Assembly: GCA_014904845.1 (NCBI GenBank)
Contig: MU119594.1
Location: 1-35,436 of the forward strand
DNA from: Acephala macrosclerotiorum
Taxonomy: Eukaryota; Ascomycota; Leotiomycetes; Helotiales; Mollisiaceae
Direction of reading: 5' to 3'
DNA length: 35,436 bases
The position numbers were made by a program, and so were the translations under genes. A model generated the notes under the pieces. It ran no database searches. It worked only from the letters and a program-made list of their open reading frames with translations, and was not told the DNA's origin. Positions within the stretch are counted from its first letter, which is position 1. The number at the start of each line of letters is the position of its first letter. Below are positions 10,634 through 21,241 of this stretch, piece by piece.

Positions 10634-11915
10634 GCTTGGATATCCTGGGATCGATGTGATTATTGTCTCTGCCAAAAGGGTGGCCTGCTCGTATCAGACA
10701 TATGAACCGTCTCGCTACCCTGGACGGGAGATGCAACGTTGCTTGATAGATCCAAAGGGTCCTTTTCTGCACCTCGGGCATCAAGTTTGGCAGTTTCTGA
10801 GGCTTCCTGGGTCCCGCGGCTGCCAGTTTCGCGTTTTTCTTGGTAGTCTGCTAGTAAAGCCTTGGCCTCAACCTCCAATCGGATAGGGGCGTACTTGAAC
10901 AAGGGAGGGAGATGGACATCTAGCCATATCTGATACAAGATGGTGAAGACAAGGACCACCGCCATTATGATGCCCTGCACAGCACACGCGATGTGGCCCT
11001 GAGTATCATGAACCAAGAAGAATAGACCAATGAGGCAGAATCCCATGAAGTAGAGGCCAGTAAACAGCTGATTGATAGCGCTGGGAAAGAACAGTCCACC
11101 TCCGTCAACGGTGCCGGTTCGTACGCAGTAAAGCAAGTTGTTCTTGATCACTACCCAAAAGAGGCCGAATGTGATAAGCATAAATAGCAACATCGGGGGA
11201 GCGATGGTAGAATAAACAAGTCCTAACCTGAGGTTAGGGCAAAAGCGGTCCTCGTGGATTATTTGTTACGTACCGATAACTGCAAAGGTAGTATACCATG
11301 GAATGTTACTTCCAATGCGGGTTAAATTTGTCCAGCTCAATTTCTCGAACACGGAGTCAGGCGTATTGACATGGCCAATGACATAGAATTTAAATAGTCG
11401 AATAGTCTGCAAAATTGAAGTTGCACTTAAAGACAGTGCCTGCAAGATCAAGAACGAGAAGTAGTAGTTGGCGGCCGTGGGCAGATTCGTAGAAAGGATA
11501 TTTGGCACAGATGTTGGAGTGCGAATAAGTTCTCCAACGATGCTGGTAAGGCCGGAGGAGATGGTGGGTATAATGAAGAGTTCGAAGATGAGAAAGAAGT
11601 AGTACCATAGTTGAAGTGAGCACTCCCCTTCCTGACCAGTTGTTGCACCTCCGGTCCTGTTCGTCAGGAGGCGAAGGAGAGTCGGAAGTGGCCCGCTGAG
11701 AACGATCACTTGGATGACAGGTGGGAGAGTACCTTGTATGAAGGAGAGCAACCACGGAGGGAGGCTACCGATCCATTTGAGCCGAGCCGTTGAACCGGAG
11801 AAGGTGGAGACTCTGGAAAGTATACCAGTGAAGAACGAGATTAGACCAAATACAAATAACACTATGGCTAAAAGGACAAGGAAGCCCACAAGGCGGAGGT
11901 AGCGAGCACGCCAAG

Positions 11916-12037
11916 TGTCAATTTGAGTGATATATTCGATGGACTTGATGGTCTGATTTTAAAGATCTAGCTAGGTGCGGGGACATTATATCCATTGCAG
12001 TGCTTACTCAGCACTAAAACCACTCGAAAATCTAACA
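11916..12037 (-). repeat. Copia copy 1, left LTR (3' LTR in element sense)
   Basis: This 122-bp LTR begins TGTCAATTTGAGTGATATAT and ends CTAACA on the plus strand, with the TG...CA ends usual for LTRs. Immediately inside it (12038-12048) the minus strand reads AGCAAGGGGCG, a short purine-rich run that may be the polypurine tract. Confidence 0.95.
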
Positions 12038-12389
12038 CGCCCCTTGCTAAGAAGCACTGTAGAGATATATCCATTCCAATGTCCAAAGTAATATAAATAA
12101 TCAATGTTTTCACGTGACTATCGTACCAACCATCATTGTGATCTATCGTCCCTTATCTCTTATCAATTGCAGCATCGAATCGTCGTAAAAAACCTCATTA
12201 AACTCTGTGGCGCTAGTCTCAACTGCTTCGTAAAAGAGTTTATAGAGAATTAAAAAGGATTTACTCTCTCTGTAAAAATTCGATCTTAAATAAAGCATTT
12301 CCAGCTTCTATTTCACAGCCAAAGAATGCTCCAAATCTGCCCAAAAGAGCCTTCGTCTTGTCCCAGCTCGTCCTCTTACTACTATTGTT

Positions 12390-15300
12390 CTAATCCTTAG
12401 AATCCGTAAACAGCGTCACAATTTTCTCTATATTAAACCAGTTCTCATTCAAACCCATTATAGTTTTGTAAATCGTAAACCGATCGTAAAATAATTGTTT
12501 CGTAAGAATATTTGCGACTTGATCATTTCTTAAAACTGATTTTACTTTTAATCTGTTTTTAGTAATTATATCGTTCTTTATATAGAAGTATTGAATTTCA
12601 ATATACTTAAATTTATTCGAGAATTTTGTATTCGTACTAAAATCGATCGCAAAAAAATTGTCGCAATATAGAATAAAAAATTCTTTGAGAGATTCTTTAA
12701 TGATTTCCGATTATAGTTTCTTTAATCAAACTACTTTTTTTGCGATTTCATTCGCTATTATAATCTCTATTTCTATCGAGCTTTGTACTATACTTCGTTG
12801 TCTTTGTACTACCCATAAAACTGTTCCATTTCTCAGTATTATTACTTATCCTAAGAACGATTTACAATCGTCTTCGATTCCTCACGTAGAGTCGAAGAAT
12901 ATACTATAACCTTTGATCGACGTTTTTTTGTAAGTAATTCCTATCGTTCTCGTTCTATTGAAATATCGAAAAAATTGCTTCGCAAAACGTAAATATTCGA
13001 AGTACGTATTAGACATAAATCTAGTAAATTAATTAACGTAATAACTAATATCTAATCTCGTGCAATTAACTAGATAAATCGTAGTACTAATGATTTGTTT
13101 ATAGAGATAAAAATCGTTTTTACTTAATCAGTTTTCTTTCTTTTTTTTTCGTAGAACTATACTTTGCGAAAATAGTAAATTCGTTTGATTCAAATGTTTA
13201 AAATCGAGCCGTAGTAATAATTTGTTTGTATACATCTCTTAATAAATTATAAGAATGTAATTCTCGCGATCTCTCTCGATTTAAAATCCTACGAAGACAA
13301 TAGTAAAATTGAGATTTTTACTTTTTCAACGCTTTTTGATCTTGATCTTAATAATATTTGTATTTACTTTGTTTCCAATGATTAGTATATCGTCAATAAA
13401 TAAGAAAATATAAACTCTTTTTTCTATGAAAAAATTGGAATTAGTTTTAAATGCGATAAATTTCAGTTTTTCGAAATATTGTTTAATTTTATCGAGTTAT
13501 ACTCGAAAAACTTGCTTGAGTCCATAAAGTAATTTTTTGAGCAAAAAATAAACATCTCTACTTTTGAGTTTAGAATAAAGTTCATAAAAGAACTCAAAAA
13601 TTTCCATGTAAATCTCTTTTTTAAAAGGAAAGTTCAAGAACGCTGAATCTATATCAATATAATCTATCTTTAGATTATACTCTGTAGCAAGTACTAAGAA
13701 TATCCGTAGAATTGTATATTTCATAACAAAGGTAAACGTCTCAAAGTAATCAATACTGTAAGTTTACTCGAATCCTCTAATAACAATCCTAGTTTTATAT
13801 CGAGTTAATTTGCTACGAGTATTGAATTTCTTTTTCAATACTCATTTGCTTAAAATGATCTTTCTATCACTTGGTAACCTTCTCGTAATAATCTTATAAG
13901 TGTTTGTTTTTTGAAAAATTTCGAATTCAACAATGATTACTTTTATCTAATTAAAAGCGTTTTTTTTTAAGGCCTTATCAACGATCAGAAACTCGAATAG
14001 AACGCTAAACACATCCAGAGAAAATGATTTCTTTTCGTTCAAATGAATAGCGTTTAAAGTTTTTACTAATTGTTTTACCGTTTGAGAGAAAAGTATCTCT
14101 TTATTGTTCAATTCGCTGTTTACTATCTTTTTCGCCTTGATAAAGAAATTATAAAAATTCTTAGTTTTTTTAATCATTCGACTACTGATTCTTGATATTT
14201 GAAATGGATATTGCTTTTAAATTTAATTAAAACTTTAAATACTAAAGTTTTATTTGATTACTAATTCTGAACTTATTTCAATTCTATTTTCACAAGTGTT
14301 TGTTTCAATACTATCATTCTCATTAGTACGTGTTTCAATACTATCAATCATCTTATTACCAAAAGAGTAATCAATTAGTGCATCAATAACAATGTGATCG
14401 TAGATTGTATTATTAGTAATAGACAAATTTACTACAATATACTTGAATTCTTAAGAAATAAAGAACTTTAAGAATTTGTATTCATGGAATTTAATATTAA
14501 TTGAGAGAGTCTCTTTCAATGTTCTACAATTTAACAACTTGTAGACACTATTTCCAGTGATACCCACGAAAATATACTTCTCTTTGGTTCTAGGAATCTA
14601 TTTATCTGATTAGTCTTTAAACTCTTTAATATTAATTTGACATTTAAAAGCAATTAGAGTTTTTTGTAATACTAAAAAGTCTAACTTCCTTCCAATATAG
14701 ATTTCAAATAAAATACATATTTTTTGATTTTTTGATCCAGGTTTCGAGACTGGTTATAGAAGTACGTTCGTTGGTACTCTATTCTTGATCCAGATTGTAT
14801 ACTCTACGACATAGTCCCAAAAGATCAATGAAAGTTTGATCTCGTAGATTATAAACCTAGTAGTATTGTTTATTGTTTGTATTGCTCGCTCAATAATACT
14901 ATTCAATAAATATTTGTATAATGAACAAGACTTATATCTAAGAAAATTGAACAGTGTTTTGAACCATCCTTAGAAATCTTTCTCGAACTCGCTCGATCTA
15001 TTGTTACACTTAAAATAAACAATATCTTTTTTTATATCTCTCTTAATAATTTTATAGATTTCACGAATATAAAACTAGATTTCTCTCGCACTCTTATTTT
15101 TTAAAAGTCTGATTTAAGAATACTGTATTGCGTCGTTCGTAATTAAAAAGAAATATTAATTCTTTTTATAAAACTTAAACAATTTACTAGAAATATCACT
15201 ATGCAATCTTTTCTTCTTTCTAGTAATTCTATTGTTTATTTTTTTTTTAAAAGTTTCTTTGATTTTGTTCGCTATACAAACTTCACATGTTTCATATTTA

Positions 15301-17177
15301 GTATATAGTTTAAATCTCGATATTTTCATGTTTGTAACATCGATCAGTTTTCGAAGTACATTATAATTGATATAATTAAAACGCCAGTATATGAGTTCTT
15401 ACAGAGTTTTCTCAGGATTTACTACTTCGAAAAACTCTATTAATAATCGGATTCTTATCAATGTATTCGAAGCAATATTCGCCGGATATGCAATAGTATT
15501 ATTAACATTTTAATATTGATCCAATATAAAAAAATTATCTCTAGAATTCTTAGGAATTGTAAATATCACCTTTTTATTTCTATCATTTGTAATACCAATT
15601 ACTCGTCCTCTCTTAAATATAATCGATATTCTATCTTCTATAAATTGTAGAATAAAAATTAATCTCACTACTTCAAAACTTGGCATATACTAAACTTCTC
15701 TAAGTCTCAATTCTTCTTAAGAAATTATCTAAACTTGATCTTGATATTCAATCGCGTCTACGGTAGTACTGTTTGCCGTGACAATCTTGTTTAATATTTA
15801 CTAGCGTTTTAAGTATATAAAATCAAATTGTACACTACTAAAGTATTTCGAGGTATTAGAGTCTAGAGTAAATAATAGAGTTTAAACTCGTTCGATTAAT
15901 ACTCGAGTTGGTAAAAATAGTAAAAGTAAGAATTGTCCTCTATTAGTATAGACTTTTATTTATCGAGAATAGTAAATAAAACTCATATATAAACGCTCGA
16001 TATATCTCTCAATTTTATTCTTGAATAGCAATCAAATAAATACTATTATCACTAGTAAAAGTACTATAAATACAATAAAATAAACAGAAGAAAAAAAACT
16101 TTATTATATTTTATCTACAATTACTATACTTACTCTAATAATAGGTTCAATTGTTGCAATCTTTATTTACTCAAAGTTCTTTTGATTTTGTTTTCTATCA
16201 ACTTTTCTACTCCTCCGTTTTATTCTACACTCAATCTTATGATACTTATAGTACATATACCAATCACATTGATTTAAATCAAATTCATTATAATCAACGA
16301 ATTTCCCGTTATCGCTATCATCGTCTCAACGATTTTTAGATTTTGCAAAACGAGATACTAATAATTCAAATTCTCTACGATTGCTTCTTTTCTTTCCACG
16401 GTATTTATTATTGTTGTTATTGCGACTACTGCAATCAATTCTTCGCTCTTTGTTTCTAGTTTGTTTACTACTACGAAATTGCTCACGACCACGCTATTGT
16501 CCTTTTCTACGAGTATAATTTGCAATTACTGAAGTCTCTCTCTTGTTATGAACTTACAATATAGTGATCACTTTATCGAATGTGCGCTTGATCTTTAACA
16601 AACGAAAAATATAATATTTCGTGTTTTCGTAATTACTGTTCTCAGAGATAACTACTATAATTCGATTTAAAATTTTATTATCGGTAATTAGTCTCTCGAT
16701 CGTTGTAAATTGAAGTTTATAAAACTCGAAACGATCTGCGAATTCTTTGATTCTTTTAGAAATCTCGAACTTCTCTTATCCAAAGTTCGTTTATTGAATA
16801 AATACCCAGATAGAATCAACGATCTTATCGTATTTCTTGAGTTCGTTTCAAATTCTTTTGACATTTTCGAAAAAGATCAATAGAAGAATCTTATCTTATA
16901 GTCTGTCGTCTACGCTGTTTGAGATAATTTGAATGACTTTAATAGCCTTCTCCTCCCAGGCCGTAATCCGATCAATTGACGCAGGAGGGACCGATTTCGG
17001 TTCTTCACTATTAACTAGTTTTATAGCATAGATACTAGCAAAAGCGATTAAGCAAAAGTTCTTGAATCGAGAATAGTTATCCCCTGTGAAAATTTCAATC
17101 CTACTCCACTTGCAGACGTAGTAAGATGCTATAGAGGTAGATACTGTAGTACCGATTAGAGCTGCTGGAATCGCCAT
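12390..17177 (-). pseudogene. Copia copy 1 gag-pol polyprotein, broken
   Basis: From the ATG at 17177 to the stop at 12390-12392 a single frame of 1,596 codons can be followed, interrupted by many stops. Gag begins MAIPAALIGTT and has the EIFTGDNYSRFKN segment typical of Copia gag. The reverse transcriptase is visible near 13497-13724 (YTILRIFLVLATEYNLKID, YIDIDSAFLNFPF, LLYGLKQ), and the catalytic motif FIDDI is at 13386-13400. Integrase and RNase H parts are only recognisable by comparison with copy 2. Gag, integrase, RT and RNase H in that order is the Ty1/Copia layout. It cannot encode a working polyprotein. Confidence 0.85.
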
Positions 17178-17236
17178 AGCGAATAGAGTTGATATTTTAG
17201 AGTAAAAAGATACGACGGTTTCAATGAGCACTTTTC

Positions 17237-17248
17237 GAGCTCATAACC
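17237..17248 (-). other. Copia copy 1 primer-binding site (half-tRNA type)
   Basis: The 12 bases abutting the right LTR read GGTTATGAGCTC on the element's sense strand. Copy 2 has GGTTATGAGCCC, so one base was probably lost to RIP. The unmutated form is complementary to GGGCUCAUAACC in the anticodon arm of initiator methionine tRNA. Confidence 0.7.
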
Positions 17249-17370
17249 TATCAATTTGAGTGATATATTCGATGGACTTGATAGTCTGATTTTAAAGATC
17301 TAGCTAAGTGCGAGGACATTATATCCATTGCAGTGCTTACTCAGCACTAAAACCACTCGAAAGTCTAACA
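17249..17370 (-). repeat. Copia copy 1, right LTR (5' LTR in element sense)
   Basis: The 122-bp LTR matches the one at 11916-12037 except for five G/A differences. One turned the terminal TG into TA at 17249-17250, which by itself would be expected to block integrase recognition of this end. Confidence 0.95.
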
Positions 17371-18173
17371 CCAAGAGAGGTTCAAGCTGGGCCAGTTGAT
17401 ATCCCCAGGTGACACCTCAACCATTCTTCTCTTCATGTGCCTGGGTGCGGTGTCGGCAACGGATTGACAAGCGAGGTGTGCTGCTTTTTGAGAATTGAAC
17501 TGGACGAAGACCGATAAGTTTTGTTCATATGCGTCTGGTGTCTTAGCATCCATTTCGATTTCCTTATTCAGTCAAGCGAGTTCTCTACGGCAATAGTAGA
17601 TCGTGTCAGCTTTTGTAGTAAAGAAACGGCCAATGAGCGGAATTTTGGCTGCGGCTGTGTGCCCGTCTTTTGGTATCCTCATGGTGTTCCGTTGTTTCGG
17701 CGTTAGGAACCTGGCCTACGCAGCTTTGGTTTGGACGTCATATTCCGGATCCCGTCGACAAGCAACTGGAGTTAGGGGACCCATTTCTGGGCGCGTAGGA
17801 TGTGAAGCTCGACCCTCTTTTGGTTGGGCCTCTGGAGCCACTTGTTCTGGGACTTATTGCGTCGATTTTCCTCTCTGGCACGGTTTTGCCTTGCGGCTCT
17901 GTTTGGCCACTTTCCGAAATAGATCGGTTTCGGTATTTTCCAGAAGGTTTTCGTAGTACTTCCGGAGCTTGTCCTTGTTCACAAGGATTGTAAAATCTCG
18001 ATTGATCCAAATCCGACGGATGCCACCCGGAAAGTCGCCGTATAGCTCCTCCAGCGCTTCGTCATTACAGAGGCTTTCTGGAATGTCCTGGATGAGAACA
18101 GTTGTGCTTGATGCTTTCAATCTGTTACCCAGGCTGCTCAAGAACTCTTCTCGCTTGGCGATGTAATGGCTTA

Positions 18174-18833
18174 CTCTACGATGGCAAAGCATCAATATAT
18201 ATCTGAATCCACCGCTTTTTATTTACAAGCGCTAAATAATTATCGAAATATTGTAAATACTAGACTTTAGTATTAGTAAAATAAATATATTAATTAAAGA
18301 TAAAAATGTATAAATATTCAATAATCGAAATAATTCTTATTTCTTTTTAAGTTAAAATAAGTCGAGGCACGTCGAAGAGACCAGGAATCCTCCTATTGAA
18401 AGTCAATGCGCGTTTTTGATTGGTTAAGAAAAGGATTATTTACTTGGTCTGTGCAATGCTTTGTTTTTATTGCGTCGAGCGCGTCTCTCTCTCCATTCCA
18501 TCTTTCTATCTCTTTCCATTCTATCTCTTTATCTCTCTCCCTTTTACTCTCTCCATCTCTCTATCTACAAACCCAAAAATCGATAATATTTAAGAATTGG
18601 AACATTCTAAAATAGAAGTAATCAATAATTATTTGTTTTAAAGATGCAATATTTTATATGGCATTATCTACTCAAATTTATTTATTAGTTGTAAATAAGT
18701 ATTAATAGTTAAACGATAATTTATCTCTTATTAATAAATAAATTATCTACTTAAAAGAGTTAAATAATCTATTATTAATTGATAAAAATATCTATTTTTT
18801 ACTAATAAATATTAATACGTTGGCTCTGTAGAG
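18174..18833. mobile_element. PIF/Harbinger-like MITE, 660 bp
   Basis: The ends are imperfect inverted repeats: CTCTACGATGGCAAAGCATC at the left against CTCTACAGAGCCAACGTATT at the right (about 21 of the first 30 positions agree, several mismatches being C/T or A/G). A TTA trinucleotide flanks each side (18171-18173 and 18834-18836), the 3-bp duplication typical of PIF/Harbinger. Taking out the element and one TTA joins VCFMFHQEL to SHYIAKREEF of the channel pseudogene in frame. The interior is very AT-rich with a CT-rich tract (about 18475-18565) and no transposase that I can read. Confidence 0.8.
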
Positions 18834-19410
18834 TTAATTCTTGGTGAAACATGAAGCAAACCCAGGCCATGACGCCGACTGCCAAGATCAAATGTGCCCA
18901 ATATCTGCTAGTCTTTGCTGGTGAGACATTTGACCAAGCCAAAGTATCCAATCCCGTGACATTATACGTAACACTGCTAATAGTGTTGGTTCATTTTCCC
19001 TGCTTGACGTTCAGCGGTATCAAGATAAGCATGATAATGATGGCCATCGGGGTAAAGATTTTCAGGCACATGCTGAGAAACCTGAGAAAGAAGTATGCAT
19101 CCATGCCGGCCTTATCTAGGACTTCGTGGTCTTCCTTGATCGTGAAAACGGTGAGCAGCCATTTGAACGGATTGTTGTGGGGTGGTTTGATCCTTTGCTT
19201 GACAGGTACCAAGAAAGATCTTGGCTGATAAATTCGCTTGGCCCATAGGTAGTTCCTAATAATGAGGAACATACCAAACTAAACCGTGGAGAAGATAAAA
19301 CCAACGGCCAAGGAGATCGCGAAGGTTGTAATTGTTGTCCCTTCTCTACCCTGTGCTGATCCTGCAGCTCCATTGATGGTTCCGTTTAGGATGATTGAGA
19401 TGCCAGACAT

Positions 19411-20467
19411 TGTGGCGTTCGAGGTCGTGTTATCGCATGTTGTTCCGTGTCGAGAATAACAGAGAATTTTGTTCGTGACGGAAACCTGCAAGTTATTACC
19501 TGAATTATTGTGATATGCACGCGAGACGTTGCTGAATGTAGTAATTCTATATTTAAGGGAACTATGACGTCAGACAAGCACTAGCTGGGTCATGGGTCAC
19601 AGTCAAACTCGATTGAATAGGCTCAAAAGCATATTGTAATTCATAAATTTGCTTTATTACAGCTACTCTTTATGGCGAATATGTGCCTGTTCTGATATTG
19701 GTGATACTGTATCCCTGTCTACGATTGGTTGATTAAATGCCCTGTACGTCTTTTCTCGTCTCTTCGCTTCGTCTCATTTTCTCTTCTCTTCTTCTCGTCT
19801 TCTCATTATCTTCCTACTTCTTTCATTACTGCTTTGCAACTCCATTATTATCAAATACGCATGCAATACTCATCAAGCTGGAAATTGTTCTGATTTCTCG
19901 TCCAGAGGTCGAGCCTGGATATACTGCACCCTCAGGGGCCGATCGGTGGCACAACCCTCGGTGTCTGGTTTTGGCGTTAAATACAATCGTTTTGACGTGC
20001 CATCACATCTTGTTATTTTCTCGTGTTCTCGGCCGCCATGGTTCCCTTTTCATTAATGTCTTATATTGAGATCTACTTCGTTTCCCCGTCATCCGTGTGG
20101 TCGCGACTCAATTCACCACAGATGTCCGATTTTAACCACTGCCATTGCTTGATCAAATCCCATGACGCTTCCACGCAGTAAATGAATGCCGAGACTGTAT
20201 TGAAAAGATGCATATATCCTCCCCAAACAGTGCCAAACGCCAATAATATCTACCGGACTCTCGACGCTGACAACATGAGACTACTCGTCTTTTAACCTGG
20301 CGGTAAGCCCGACTCGATACAGTGCAATTTTGAGTCATAAGTTTATCACGCAACCTTCGATGTGAAGCTCTATCTTATGTGCGGGTGGCAGACCACGCCA
20401 GTCATGACATTCAGCTTCAAGGCAAACCATTTCTGGTCCGGGACAATTTACACGGTGCACTCTAGTA
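19411..20467. other. Gene-free stretch upstream of the channel pseudogene
   Basis: It should include the former promoter of the channel gene. A 110-codon open frame at 19737-20069 (plus) begins with ATG and has a hydrophobic start, but no domain or splice context supports it. Pyrimidine-rich tracts occur near 19745-19800. Confidence 0.4.
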
Positions 20468-20675
20468 GGCTGCTTGTTTTTTCCTTTATGGGGCCCTACG
20501 AGGACGTGCGGAGAAAGGAAGCTTAAGTAGTATAAGCTTCGGTAAAGAAGTGAAAAAAGATCCGGGCTTAAATAATCGGAAACCGAGCTTTTTAGTAAAA
20601 TTACTCGCGGATTTTTAATTGATGCAAGGATCTAAACATGTCGTGGGGCCCTATTTGGGGGGAAAACGAGCAGCC
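20468..20675. mobile_element. Small MITE, TA-flanked, 208 bp
   Basis: The ends are inverted repeats: GGCTGCTTGTTTTTTCC at the left and GGCTGCTCGTTTTCCCC at the right, with similarity continuing through GGGCCCTACGA/GGGCCCCACGA to about 37 bp. TA dinucleotides flank it at 20466-20467 and 20676-20677. The size and duplication fit a Tc1/mariner-type MITE. It carries no coding potential. Its ends do not match the MITE at 18-441, so it is a separate family. Confidence 0.65.
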
Positions 20676-21241
20676 TATGGTAACTCCAGCTCAAATATGC
20701 TAAATACCCACGTGTCTTATGGATTGACGCGCTATGCTTATATCTTGATCGATACCGAACGAAACATCGTACGAACTTGAAGTTTAGACTTTATTTTCTC
20801 AAGGGTTTCGTTTTGCGCTAGTCGGGTCAATACATCGATATTTATCAATTCTGTCTTCTCGTCGCCTTACTTGTTCTTTGCAAACCCAAGCCGTAAATGA
20901 GCAAAACTGAGTCAAGTAAGCCTTGAAAGGCCATGGAACAAGCGGGATGCAACCCGTCGGGGTTCCTTGCTATGATTGCCGTCTGCTAAAATTAAAAGAA
21001 AGATGTCGGGGATAAGAGCTAATTCTGGATCTTTGTTAACAAAAGCTTCACAAAACGAAACGTTTAATTTTGAACTTTACAAATCCCAATCCTGGAGAAA
21101 ATGAGAACCAAACCGCTTCGAACCGCTTTGAATCAATATAAGTTTGAAAAACTAAAAACCGAGCTGGCTTTATTGGGACTGTCCTATTAGCTCCACTAGA
21201 GCTGCCCTATCCATCGAGAATATTATCAAGCGGTAGCTCTG
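20676..21241. other. Gene-free stretch downstream of the HET pseudogene
   Basis: No gene, RNA or further terminal repeats were found. It may be former 3' flank or coding tail of the HET/ankyrin gene that has decayed beyond recognition. Confidence 0.35.

Larger units (their letters stand above)
11916..17370 (-). mobile_element. Ty1/Copia LTR retrotransposon, copy 1 (5,455 bp, RIP-decayed)
   Basis: The element has 122-bp LTRs at both ends, a perfect 5-bp target duplication (CCAAG at 11911-11915 and 17371-17375), a primer-binding site beside the right LTR and a degraded gag-pol frame read on the minus strand. It is inserted in the cytosolic-domain/7TM junction of the channel pseudogene, in the same transcriptional orientation; excision of the element and one CCAAG joins NLSW to RARYLRLVGF in frame. 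The two LTRs differ at five positions, all G/A. It is much more AT-rich than copy 2 at 27948-33404, which points to heavier RIP or greater age. Confidence 0.95.
9604..19410 (-). pseudogene. CSC1/OSCA/RSN1-type mechanosensitive cation channel, dead and transposon-filled
   Basis: Coding pieces on the minus strand are 19410-18834, 18170-17371, 11910-11274, 11222-10634 and 10078-9604. Three transposons and a 51-bp intron (11223-11273, GTACGT...GTTAG) lie between them. Joined, they give 1,026 codons without a net frameshift. Premature stops fall at codons 44, 140, 298, 344, 392, 859 and 968 (19279, 18991, 17854, 17716, 17572, 10660 and 9778); each could derive from CAA, CAG or CGA by C-to-T change. 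Domains in order: N-terminal membrane region (YLWAKRIYQPRSFLVP; TGLDTLAWSNV; RYWAHLILAVGVMAWVCFMF), cytosolic domain (SHYIAKREEFLSSLGNRLKA, TTVLIQDIPESL, VFVQFNSQKAAHLACQS, VEVSPGDINWPSLNLSW), RSN1 7TM core (from about 11915 down to 10950) and the PHM7_ext tail (HPTLRMTRPSV, IPRDGLGVSDNEVRRTREL, KPPPDMSEF). Living relatives form osmotically or mechanically gated calcium-permeable channels. The start is the ATG at 19410; an in-frame upstream ATG (19491) is possible. Confidence 0.9.

Noticed and set aside
10660..10662. Natural end of the channel protein at this stop codon
   Set aside because: The same frame continues beyond the stop and beyond the hAT element into a recognisable PHM7_ext tail ending at 9604, so the stop is a mutation.
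16151..16339. Short hydrophobic frame on the plus strand in Copia copy 1
   Set aside because: It is antisense to the degraded gag/protease region of the element.
18475..18565. CT-rich run as an independent microsatellite
   Set aside because: It lies wholly within the TTA-flanked MITE and is treated as part of that element's core.
19737..20069. 110-codon open frame with a hydrophobic start
   Set aside because: The hydrophobic part comes from a pyrimidine-rich tract; no domain, no neighbours that support it.
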